Shown here piece by piece: positions 1-8,479 of a DNA stretch of 10,308 bases (its first letter is position 1; every line of letters starts with the position of its first letter). Both the position numbers and the translations under genes were made by a program. Source of the stretch: Acidimicrobiaceae bacterium (GTDB lineage: Bacteria > Actinomycetota > Acidimicrobiia > Acidimicrobiales > RAAP-2); NCBI GenBank assembly GCA_003152555.1, contig PMAL01000166.1, forward strand, positions 2,208-12,515, written 5' to 3'. Under the pieces are notes generated by a model. The model saw only the letters and a list, made by a program, of their open reading frames with translations, was not told the DNA's origin and did no database searches.

Positions 1-183
1 CGTCTGGGTGATGTCACTCGCGTCGCGAAGTGATGTGGTGCGCTGCCCCGTTACGCAACGGGGCTTGGTTGACGTTCGCTCTTCGTCGAGCGTGTTCCAC
101 TCCCCGCAGCCCGCACAGCGGCCGGCCCAGCGCGCAGAGGTGGTGCCGCACTCGCGACAGACATGGATGGCGTGACTCTTCAC
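1..183 (-). CDS. radA: RadA/Sms DNA repair ATPase, N-terminal part (cut by window edge)
   Basis: This is the first 61 codons of a gene that runs off the left edge. It reads from GTG at 183..181; an in-frame TAG (the clpC stop) lies upstream and there is no other start between. The protein begins MKSHAIHVCRECG and has two CxxC pairs: C9/C12 and C23/C26. The pairs are separated by TTSARWAGR and followed by GEWNTLDEE. This is the N-terminal zinc ribbon of RadA/Sms, a RecA-like ATPase that in known bacteria drives branch migration of recombination intermediates. The ATPase and Lon-like domains lie outside the window. The gene follows clpC after 33 bases on the same strand, so it is probably in the clpC transcript. 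I see no Shine-Dalgarno sequence before the GTG (ctcaccaga precedes it), so coupling to clpC translation is possible. The zinc ribbon match is clear; the assignment rests on the N-terminus alone. Confidence 0.88.
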   Translation of the reverse strand, partial: MKSHAIHVCRECGTTSARWAGRCAGCGEWNTLDEERTSTKPRCVTGQRTTSLRDASDITQT

Positions 184-216
184 TCTGGTGAGAGTAGAAG
201 GGTGCTGTGACTTTGC

Positions 217-2721
<2,505 letters not shown>

Positions 2722-2725
2722 TTCT

Positions 2726-2733
2726 CTTCCTTT
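2726..2733 (-). promoter_or_regulatory. Ribosome binding site of clpC
   Basis: On the minus strand AAAGGAAG lies just upstream of TTG at 2721..2719, with AGGA six bases before the start codon. Together with the in-frame TAG at 2745..2743 it settles the otherwise weak TTG as the clpC start. Confidence 0.75.
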
Positions 2734-2796
2734 AAGCGTTTCCTAGTAAAAGTGTATCGGCCGACCGGGCGACTTCGACCATCACCCTTAAGCGCT
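2729..2796 (+). repeat. Imperfect 12-base direct repeat pair (YTTAAGCG core)
   Basis: Copies are CCTTTAAGCGTT (2729-2740) and CCCTTAAGCGCT (2785-2796), with the core TTAAGCG identical. The left copy overlaps the clpC ribosome site; the right copy sits just before the candidate -10 of the plus-strand gene. It could be a pair of operator half-sites or chance. Confidence 0.35.
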
Positions 2797-2814
2797 CTAT
2801 GAATACCAAATAAG

Positions 2815-3801
2815 GTGTACGAAGTGAACCTTCACGAGCGACTCAGGCTTATTTCGGTTGAAACCGACCTCACACGCCTCGAAACGCTGCTCGCTGAGTC
2901 AGTTATCTTCGGTGACGAGTACTTGGACTCGGTCACGACGCACCTCATTTACGCCGGCGGTAAGCGTTTGCGGCCCCTTTTGGCGATCGCGTCCGCCACG
3001 AGCGGCGAGCGTCCGGCGAGCCAGAATGACCTCTTGGGCGGCGTGGCCCTCGAGCTAATGCACCTGGCGTCGCTCTATCACGACGACGTCATGGATGAAG
3101 CCGACATTCGCCGCAACGTCGACAGCGTGAACGCGCGCTACGGCAACCTAATCGCGATCGTCGCCGGTGACTACCTCATGGCGCGCTCGGCCACCATCGC
3201 CGCGGACTTGGGCGCCGACGCGGCCGGATTGCTCGCGCGCACGCTGGCTTGCCTCTCGAGGGGCCAGGTCTCCGAAGTACGCACCGCGTTTTCCATCGAG
3301 CGCACCGAGACCGACTACTTCGAAGCCATTGAAGGCAAGACCGCGTCGCTCATGGCGTCGAGTTGTCGCATGGGAGCCCTGACGGCGCGCATCCAAGAAA
3401 AGGAAACCGCCGCGCTCACGGAGTTCGGCCGCTGCTTCGGGATGGTCTATCAGCTTCGCGACGACATCTTGGACGTCGTGGCGACCGAAAATCAGTTGGG
3501 CAAGCCGGCCGGTCAGGACCTCGCCGAAGGTATCTACAACCTGCCCACCATCTTTGCCCTGCGCGACGCCAACCTCGGCGACGAGCTGCGCAACCTGCTC
3601 GGTGCATCACTCAACGACGACGACCGAGAGCGTGCGCGCAAACTCGTCATCGCGACCGACGGCATTACCCAGACCATTGCCTCCGCGCAGCGTTACCTCG
3701 CCCAAGCCCACCAGGCACTAGAAGGTGTTCCCAGTGAGCCGCTTCGCCGAGGCTTCGGCTCGCTCATTGAGTTGCTCTTAGAGGAACTGCCGAACTACTA
3801 G
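2815..3801 (+). CDS. Long-chain polyprenyl diphosphate synthase (trans-isoprenyl diphosphate synthase family)
   Basis: This 328-residue protein has the full signature of the family that joins isopentenyl diphosphate to an allylic diphosphate. It has GKRLRP at 49-54, a first aspartate motif DDVMD at 90-94 followed by RR at 99-100, KT at 175-176, and a second aspartate motif DDILD at 216-220 followed by GKPAGQDL. The small alanine five residues before the first aspartate motif (A85) fits long-chain synthases. A hepta- to nonaprenyl product for menaquinone is likely, but chain length cannot be read from sequence alone. The start is GTG at 2815 or GTG at 2824. AAGG at 2812-2815 lies eight bases before the second, which favours 2824; 2815 is the outer limit. 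The gene points against lysS and its TAG overlaps the lysS stop. It is the only plus-strand gene in the window and has its own promoter region. Confidence 0.93.
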   Translation: MYEVNLHERLRLISVETDLTRLETLLAESVIFGDEYLDSVTTHLIYAGGKRLRPLLAIASATSGERPASQNDLLGGVALELMHLASLYHDDVMDEADIRRNVDSVNARYGNLIAIVAGDYLMARSATIAADLGADAAGLLARTLACLSRGQVSEVRTAFSIERTETDYFEAIEGKTASLMASSCRMGALTARIQEKETAALTEFGRCFGMVYQLRDDILDVVATENQLGKPAGQDLAEGIYNLPTIFALRDANLGDELRNLLGASLNDDDRERARKLVIATDGITQTIASAQRYLAQAHQALEGVPSEPLRRGFGSLIELLLEELPNY

Positions 3802-5201
3802 TCGCGCAGCGGCTTGAGCGTCGGGAAGGCAATGATCTCTCGAATGTTCGCTTCGTCGGCGATCAACATCGCGAGTCGGTCCATGCCTAGTCCCAGTCCC
3901 GCCGTGGGCGGTAGTCCCCACTCGAGCGCCTTGATGTAGTCCTCGTCGATGAGCATTGCCTCGTCGTCACCGGCGGCGGCCAGGCGGGCCTGTTCTTCGA
4001 AGCGTGCGCGTTGGTCGACGGGGTCAATCAGTTCGCTGAATCCGTTGGAGAGTTCGCGCGTCGCGGCGTAGGACTCGAAGCGCTCGGTCACGTCGCCATC
4101 TTCTTGATGGCGACGTGACAGCGGCGACACCTCGAGCGGGTACTCAGTCACGAAGATCGGGTCCCACAGGTTCTCTTCGCAGCTCACTTCAAAGAGCTCG
4201 GCCAGGCATCGTCCCGGTCCCCACGACGGATGCACGACCACTTCTCGCTGCTCGAGCAGTTCAACCAAGTGTTGGCGCGACGTGTGCACCGAGACGTCCT
4301 CACCCACTGCCTCGCTGGCGAGTTCGGCCATGGTGCGTCGGGGCCAGGGCGCGGCGAACGAGAATGGCCGGCCCTGGTAGGTCACTTCGGTCGCACCCAG
4401 CACGTCGAGCGCCACGCCAGCAACGAGCTCCTCGGTAAAGGCCATCATGTCCTCAAAGTTCCAGTACGCGGCGTAGAGCTCGAGCATGGTGAACTCGGGG
4501 TTATGGCGCGGGCTCACGCCTTCATTGCGAAAGACGCGACCGAGTTCGAAGACCCGTTCGAATCCGCCCACGACCAGACGCTTGAGCCACAGTTCGGGTG
4601 CGATGCGCAAGTAGAAGTCGCTGTCGAGCGCGTGGTGATACGTCTTGAAGGGTCGGGCGGCGGCGCCGGTGGGAATGGGGTTCAATATGGGCGTTTCCAC
4701 TTCGACAAAGTTGGCGGCCCAGCAACGCTCGCGCACCGAGCGGATCATCGCGCTGCGGCGAAGCAGTGACGTGCGCGTGGTGGCGTTCGCCCAGAGATCG
4801 GCCTCGCGGTGACGGTAGCGCAAGTCGAAGTCCGAGATGCCGGCCCACTTGTCGCCGAAGTTGTGCAGGGCTTCGGCCAGGAGAACCCAGGACGACACCT
4901 TGACCGACAGCTCGCCACGCTTGGTGCGCACGACTTCGCCCGTCACCCCCACCCAGTCGCCGAGATGGATCTTGACGAATTCCTCGAACTCCTGGGTGAG
5001 TGACGCAAGCGCGAAGAGCTGAATCTCCCCCGTAGCGTCGCGCATCGTGGCGAAGGCCAGCTTGCCCTGGGTGCGTAGCAACATCACGCGGCCGGCGACC
5101 ATCACAGTGACGCCCGACTCCTCGCCGTCGCTTAAGTGGGAGTAGGTAGTTTGCAGATCACCCGCGTGGGCGTTATGGGCAAAGGTATACGGCGGGTTCA
5201 T
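3798..5201 (-). CDS. lysS: Lysine--tRNA ligase, class II
   Basis: This enzyme charges tRNA-Lys with lysine using ATP in the cytoplasm. The 467 residues hold an OB-fold anticodon-binding domain (about 30-108; GRVMLLRTQGKLAFATMRD) and a class II catalytic core. Motif 1 is at about 164-186 (FVEVETPILNPIPTGAAARPF spread), motif 2 at 216-241 (ELGRVFRNEG, R225) and motif 3 at 435-444 (GLGLGMDR, R442). Most bacterial LysRS are about 490-510 residues. Here the N-terminal helix before the usual DPYP-like segment is absent and the protein opens at NPPYTFAHNAHAGDL. The ATG at 5201 is firm: in-frame TAA and TGA codons lie upstream and GAGAGG sits four bases before it. The ATG overlaps the coaX stop as ATGA, so translation is probably coupled to coaX. 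Its TAG overlaps the stop of the convergent polyprenyl synthase gene. Confidence 0.97.
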   Translation of the reverse strand: MNPPYTFAHNAHAGDLQTTYSHLSDGEESGVTVMVAGRVMLLRTQGKLAFATMRDATGEIQLFALASLTQEFEEFVKIHLGDWVGVTGEVVRTKRGELSVKVSSWVLLAEALHNFGDKWAGISDFDLRYRHREADLWANATTRTSLLRRSAMIRSVRERCWAANFVEVETPILNPIPTGAAARPFKTYHHALDSDFYLRIAPELWLKRLVVGGFERVFELGRVFRNEGVSPRHNPEFTMLELYAAYWNFEDMMAFTEELVAGVALDVLGATEVTYQGRPFSFAAPWPRRTMAELASEAVGEDVSVHTSRQHLVELLEQREVVVHPSWGPGRCLAELFEVSCEENLWDPIFVTEYPLEVSPLSRRHQEDGDVTERFESYAATRELSNGFSELIDPVDQRARFEEQARLAAAGDDEAMLIDEDYIKALEWGLPPTAGLGLGMDRLAMLIADEANIREIIAFPTLKPLRD

Positions 5202-6031
5202 GAGTCCTCTCGAGAGTGATTACGTTCATGAACGATACGCAATCCGTGCAGGGTTAGCCACGGCTCGACGTGAGCAACGTATTTGGTGTGCGGCGCGACC
5301 AACCCCGCGAGGCCGCCCGTCGCGATGACGGTGGCTTCGCCAATCTCGGTCAAGATCCGTTCGACCATGCCGTCAACCTGGGCCGCGAAGCCGTAGAGCA
5401 CACCGGACTGGATTGATTCAATCATCGTGCGGCCAATGACCGAGCGCGGTTCGAGAAGTTCCACTGAACGAAGTGCCGACGCGTGCGAGTAGAGCGCGTC
5501 GAGTGAGATGGCCACCCCGGGGGCAATGGCGCCGCCGAGGTATTCGCCCTTGGCACTGATGACGTCAAAGACGGTCGCCGTGCCGAGGTCCACCACGATG
5601 GAAGCGCCGGGATAGAGGTCGTACGCGCCCACGGCGTCGGCGATGCGGTCCGGGCCAACCTCGCGAGGGTTGTCGTAGAGAATGAGCATGCCGGACTTGG
5701 TGCCCGGACCAATGACCGTGACGTCAAGCTCGGAGAACCAGCGATTCGCCATGCGGCGCAGTTGCGTGGTGACGCCCGGAACCGACGAGGCAATCGCAAT
5801 CGCGGTGACCGCCGCGCGCAGATCGAGACCTTCGAGGTCGAGCAGCTGGGTCAGCACCATCGCCAACTCGTCGGGTGTGCGTTCGGCGACGGTTGAGATC
5901 CGCCAGTGAAAGGCCAGCCCGAGCTCGCCACTGGCGCGCGCGAATCCCATCGCGTCGGGTGCGGTCGGTGCTTCGGGTCCAAAGAGCCCAATCACCGTTT
6001 CGGTATTCCCCACGTCAATCGCGAGCAGCAT
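5198..6031 (-). CDS. coaX: Type III pantothenate kinase
   Basis: CoaX phosphorylates pantothenate to 4'-phosphopantothenate, the first step from pantothenate to coenzyme A. The 277-residue protein has the ASKHA-fold motifs: DVGNT at 6-10 (phosphate 1), GPDRIADAVGAY at 126-137, DLGTA at 148-152 (phosphate 2), GGAIAPGV at 166-173 and ATGG at 237-240. About 20 residues at 19-39 (an Ala/Gly-rich stretch between GLFG and FHWRIST) look longer than in most relatives, where that loop is short. The ATG at 6031 shares its A with the panC stop (TAATG), and GGGAGG lies four bases upstream. Its 3' end overlaps lysS. Type III kinases typically lack feedback inhibition by coenzyme A, a family property not tested here. 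The pairing with panC puts the last step of pantothenate synthesis and its use in one message. Confidence 0.96.
   Translation of the reverse strand: MLLAIDVGNTETVIGLFGPEAPTAPDAMGFARASGELGLAFHWRISTVAERTPDELAMVLTQLLDLEGLDLRAAVTAIAIASSVPGVTTQLRRMANRWFSELDVTVIGPGTKSGMLILYDNPREVGPDRIADAVGAYDLYPGASIVVDLGTATVFDVISAKGEYLGGAIAPGVAISLDALYSHASALRSVELLEPRSVIGRTMIESIQSGVLYGFAAQVDGMVERILTEIGEATVIATGGLAGLVAPHTKYVAHVEPWLTLHGLRIVHERNHSREDS
5206..5211 (-). promoter_or_regulatory. Ribosome binding site of lysS
   Basis: GAGAGG on the minus strand lies four bases upstream of ATG 5201..5199, inside the last codons of coaX. It supports the short form of LysRS, since in-frame stops just upstream rule out an extension. 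Confidence 0.65.
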
Positions 6032-6885
6032 TAGGCCTCCCTGGAACTGAGCGTCACCGGAGCATTGTCAATGAGTCGCACGCCTTCGACAATGCCCGCG
6101 ATCAGCGCGCGGAACTCACCCTCGTCGCCGTCATGCGCGACCACGAAGGTTGTTGGCTGGACAATCTCGACGTAGGCCGTTTGCACGTGCGCGTCCTCAA
6201 GCACCTCGCGCATGCGCCGTCGCAGCGTTGACGGCGTGGCGGGAGCGTCGACGGCGCGTAACGCTCGAGAGATTGCCAGCGCCTGCTCGCGGCCATTGGC
6301 GCTCAGTTGACCGTTGCGACTCGAGATCGCGAGGCCGTCGGGGTCGCGAACAATGGGACAACCAATGATCTCGACCGGCAGCGCGAGGTCGCGCACCATC
6401 TGGCGAACTACCGCTAACTGCTGAAAATCCTTCTCGCCGAAGTAGGCGTGACACGGACCCGTGACCGCGAACAGTTTCGCCACCACGCTCGCGACCCCGT
6501 CGAAGTGTCCCGGTCGGTCAGCGCCCTCTAAGGAGTCGCCGATCCCATGCACCGAGACCGTCGTCGAGGTCGAGTTGGGATAGTCGGGCCACATCTCTTC
6601 GAGTGATGGTTCGACCAGACAGTCCACGCCGTTCTCTTTGGCGACCACCGCGTCCTCGTGGGGCGTGCGCGGATAGGACTTCAGGTCAGCCGCGCTACCA
6701 AACTGGCGCGGATTGACAAAGATGGTCGCGATGACGACGTCGCCGCTGGCCCTCGCGGCGCGAAAGAGCGACGCGTGCCCGTCGTGCAGCGCGCCCATGG
6801 TGGGCACCAGCGCCACCGCGTGACCGAAGGCCCGCTGGTCATTGGCGTAGTTGCGCCACGCCTCGATGCTGCTCAGTTGCTCCAT
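6031..6885 (-). CDS. panC: Pantothenate synthetase (pantoate--beta-alanine ligase)
   Basis: PanC joins pantoate and beta-alanine with ATP, via pantoyl adenylate, to give pantothenate. The 284-residue length is normal. It has PTMGALHDGH at 28-37 with the HIGH-type H34/H37, FVNPRQF at 56-62, DRPGHFDGV at 123-131, GEKDFQQ at 150-156 and the KMSKS-like ISSRN at 187-191. The family usually has FVNPLQF, so arginine at 60 is a small deviation from the common sequence. The ATG at 6885 shares its A with the stop of the DUF2520 gene (TGATG). Aspartate decarboxylase (panD), which in mycobacteria lies between panC and the coaX-type gene, is absent here: panC abuts coaX directly. Beta-alanine must come from a gene elsewhere. 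Confidence 0.97.
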   Translation of the reverse strand: MEQLSSIEAWRNYANDQRAFGHAVALVPTMGALHDGHASLFRAARASGDVVIATIFVNPRQFGSAADLKSYPRTPHEDAVVAKENGVDCLVEPSLEEMWPDYPNSTSTTVSVHGIGDSLEGADRPGHFDGVASVVAKLFAVTGPCHAYFGEKDFQQLAVVRQMVRDLALPVEIIGCPIVRDPDGLAISSRNGQLSANGREQALAISRALRAVDAPATPSTLRRRMREVLEDAHVQTAYVEIVQPTTFVVAHDGDEGEFRALIAGIVEGVRLIDNAPVTLSSREA

Positions 6886-7601
6886 CAGGCAATCGACTGC
6901 GAACGGCGCAGCTCCGCCAGTTCGAAGGCCGCGTTCGCGAGGGCCACGTACGTTGAGCGCTCCGACTCGGGAATCGCGGCGAGGTGCGCGTCAATGGTCG
7001 CCATGTCGCCACGGGACGCCGGACCGGTGAGGGCCGCGTGCGGGCCTACGGCGACGACGTCGGCTAACGCCTGTTGCGCGAGCGGCAGGAAATCTTCCAG
7101 GCTGAGTCCCGCCGACTCCGCCAAGTGCCCCACGTGACCCATCAGGGCCACTAAGTGATTGGCCGCCACTGCGGCGGTCGCGTGATAGGCCGTGCGCTGA
7201 TCGTCACGCAGCGTGATGACCCGCCCTTCAAGGGATCGAACGACGTCGACCAGTACGTCATCGCCCTGCACGCAGTATGTGGCGCCAAAGAGCCGTTGGG
7301 CACCGAGCTCTCCCGAAGGCAGCGGCATCAAGGGGTGCATGGAGCCAACGCGCGGATGCGGCGCCAACACACCCAACGTCAGCGAACCGGCGACGTGGGC
7401 CACCACCTGGTTGACGTCGGGCGCGATGCGCGACGCCACGTCGCCAATCGCGTCATCGGGCACCGTCAGCAGAATCAGCTGTGCCGCATCGAGGTAATCC
7501 AGTTCGTCGTGGTGCACGAGGGTAATCTCGTGACCGGCCTTTTCCAGGGCGCCCGCGAAGGAAACACCGGCTCGCCCGGCGCCCACGATGGTTATGTTCA
7601 T
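6885..7601 (-). CDS. Rossmann-fold protein with DUF2520-type C-terminal domain, possible ketopantoate reductase-like
   Basis: The 238-residue protein starts with a dinucleotide-binding fold: MNITIVGAGRAG with GxGxxG at 7-12, then LILLTVPDDAIGDVA at about 42-56. It continues with AHVAGSL (68-73), SMHPLMP (87-93) and a helical C-terminal part containing YHATAAVAANHLVAL (139-153) and ALTGPASRGD. This is the Rossmann-like plus DUF2520 arrangement found next to panC in many actinobacteria, including mycobacteria. Members are often nearer 280-300 residues, so this one is compact. The fold resembles NADP-dependent 2-dehydropantoate reductases and related 6-phosphogluconate dehydrogenase-like enzymes. 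With panC immediately downstream, a role in pantoate supply is a reasonable inference, but substrate is unproven. ATG at 7601 has GGAG five bases upstream. The preceding 45-base gap is the only spacing in the operon, so this gene may start a translation block of its own. Confidence 0.85.
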   Translation of the reverse strand: MNITIVGAGRAGVSFAGALEKAGHEITLVHHDELDYLDAAQLILLTVPDDAIGDVASRIAPDVNQVVAHVAGSLTLGVLAPHPRVGSMHPLMPLPSGELGAQRLFGATYCVQGDDVLVDVVRSLEGRVITLRDDQRTAYHATAAVAANHLVALMGHVGHLAESAGLSLEDFLPLAQQALADVVAVGPHAALTGPASRGDMATIDAHLAAIPESERSTYVALANAAFELAELRRSQSIA

Positions 7602-7646
7602 ATCTGCTCCGATCCGTTCCAGCCCCTGGTCGGGTGCCGTTCGGTG
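7602..7646. other. Only intergenic gap inside the folate-pantothenate operon
   Basis: These 45 bases between folK and the DUF2520 gene hold the ribosome site GGAG (7610..7607) for the downstream gene. A four-base-pair CCAG/CTGG inverted repeat lies around 7620-7630. The hairpin is too short and lacks a T tract, so I do not call a terminator, and I see no clear promoter. Confidence 0.5.
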
Positions 7647-8114
7647 TTAGCGCAACGTCTCGAGTGTACCCAGTGCGACGACCCGTCCAACGCTGTCTCT
7701 CAATTGGTCCTCGCTCACGAGGTCCGCAGCCAACTCGCGCAAGGGAACCAGCACGAACGCTCGCTCGTAGAGACGCGGGTGCGGCACCAGGATCTCGGGG
7801 GGGTCGCTCGTCTCGTTGCCCACCAGCAAGACGTCCACGTCCAGGGTCCTCGGTCCCCAGCGCAGGCCTCGGGTCCGACCGTTCGCAAGTTCGGCCGCTT
7901 GCGCACGCGCGAGCAACTGGTGCGCGGTGGCGTCGGTCAAGACCTCGACCACCAGGTTCCAAAAGTTGTCCTGGGCCAGGCCGCCCACCGGATCGGTCTC
8001 GTAGACCCGCGACGTGCGATGGACGTCGCCTTCGCAGACGATGGCCAGACCGCTGGCCAGGTGTTGTTGTGGATCACCGACGTTGGATCCGAGCGACAGG
8101 TAACAGGGCCGCAC
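7647..8114 (-). CDS. folK: 2-amino-4-hydroxy-6-hydroxymethyldihydropteridine pyrophosphokinase (HPPK)
   Basis: FolK transfers pyrophosphate from ATP to 6-hydroxymethyl-dihydropterin, making the substrate of FolP. The 155-residue protein starts MRPCYLSLGSNVGD, the family's N-terminal signature. It has SRVYETDPVGG (35-45), NLVVEVLT (53-60) and the core RWGPRTLDVDVLL (85-97), with the magnesium-binding pair D92/D94. VPHPRLYERAFVLVPL follows at 110-125. The start is GTG at 8114, which shares its G with the folB stop (TAGTG), so the two are probably translationally coupled. The order folP, phosphatase-like gene, folB, folK puts three consecutive pterin enzymes in one unit. Nothing essential appears to be missing. 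Confidence 0.96.
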   Translation of the reverse strand: MRPCYLSLGSNVGDPQQHLASGLAIVCEGDVHRTSRVYETDPVGGLAQDNFWNLVVEVLTDATAHQLLARAQAAELANGRTRGLRWGPRTLDVDVLLVGNETSDPPEILVPHPRLYERAFVLVPLRELAADLVSEDQLRDSVGRVVALGTLETLR

Positions 8115-8479
8115 TACGAGCGTTGCACGCTACAGCGCACGCCCACGCTCGCCACGTCCTGGGCGACGGGAGGTCGAACCTTGCGCACCGCCACCGTGAC
8201 CGACGTGATCTCGGCGTCATAGGACAAGATCTCGTGGGCCACGCGTTGGGCCAGAGTCTCGAGCAAGAGGAATCGTCCTTCGGCCGCGACCGTTGCCGTG
8301 AGTGACAACACGTCCGCGTAGTTCGTGGTCGCGGCAATGTCGTCATTCATCGCGGCCTCTTCGAAGGGCCGCTCAATGTCAAGGTCGAACACCAATGGTT
8401 GGGCCCGCACACGCTCCTCGGCCAACACACCGACGATGGCGCTGCAGCGAAGCTCCCGCAGTTCAATCAGGTCGCTCAC
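8114..8479 (-). CDS. folB: Dihydroneopterin aldolase
   Basis: FolB cleaves 7,8-dihydroneopterin to 6-hydroxymethyl-dihydropterin and glycolaldehyde. The open frame extends further upstream, but the real start is GTG at 8479..8477. It overlaps the preceding TGA as GTGA and gives a 121-residue protein of normal family length beginning MSDLIELRELRC. Visible motifs are the GVLAEERVRAQ segment (17-27) with glutamates E21/E22 at the usual conserved position, NYADV at 53-57 and LLETLAQRV at 72-80. VAVRKVRPP at 96-104 contains K100, at the position of the conserved catalytic lysine. The extra upstream frame lies wholly within the phosphatase-like gene and has no family similarity. It ends by overlapping folK by one base. 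Confidence 0.94.
   Translation of the reverse strand: MSDLIELRELRCSAIVGVLAEERVRAQPLVFDLDIERPFEEAAMNDDIAATTNYADVLSLTATVAAEGRFLLLETLAQRVAHEILSYDAEITSVTVAVRKVRPPVAQDVASVGVRCSVQRS

Larger units (their letters stand above)
2722..2814. promoter_or_regulatory. Divergent intergenic region between clpC and the polyprenyl synthase gene
   Basis: This 93-base gap must hold promoters for both divergent genes. It contains an imperfect direct repeat, CCTTTAAGCGTT at 2729-2740 and CCCTTAAGCGCT at 2785-2796 (10 of 12 bases shared, 56 bases apart). It also has a weak inverted repeat, TCGGCC-GACC-GGGCGA, at 2757-2772. Possible -10 elements are TATGAA at 2798-2803 for the plus-strand gene and TACACT at 2756..2751 for clpC, each matching 4 of 6 consensus bases. 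Neither has a convincing -35 box. I see no HspR (HAIR) or CIRCE heat-shock operator. That promoters are here follows from gene orientation; the exact boxes are guesses. Confidence 0.55.

Noticed and set aside
2757..2772. TCGGCC-GACC-GGGCGA as an operator or terminator
   Set aside because: The stem has a mismatch and is short. GC-rich sequence makes such imperfect repeats common, so it is mentioned only as part of the promoter region.
7620..7630. CCAG-CCC-CTGG hairpin as an operon terminator
   Set aside because: The stem is only four base pairs, there is no T tract, and the downstream genes continue in the same direction.
7155..8222. A 355-codon plus-strand open frame antisense to the DUF2520 gene and folK
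   Set aside because: It has no recognisable family and covers two clear genes on the other strand. It is explained by the high G+C codon pattern of those genes.
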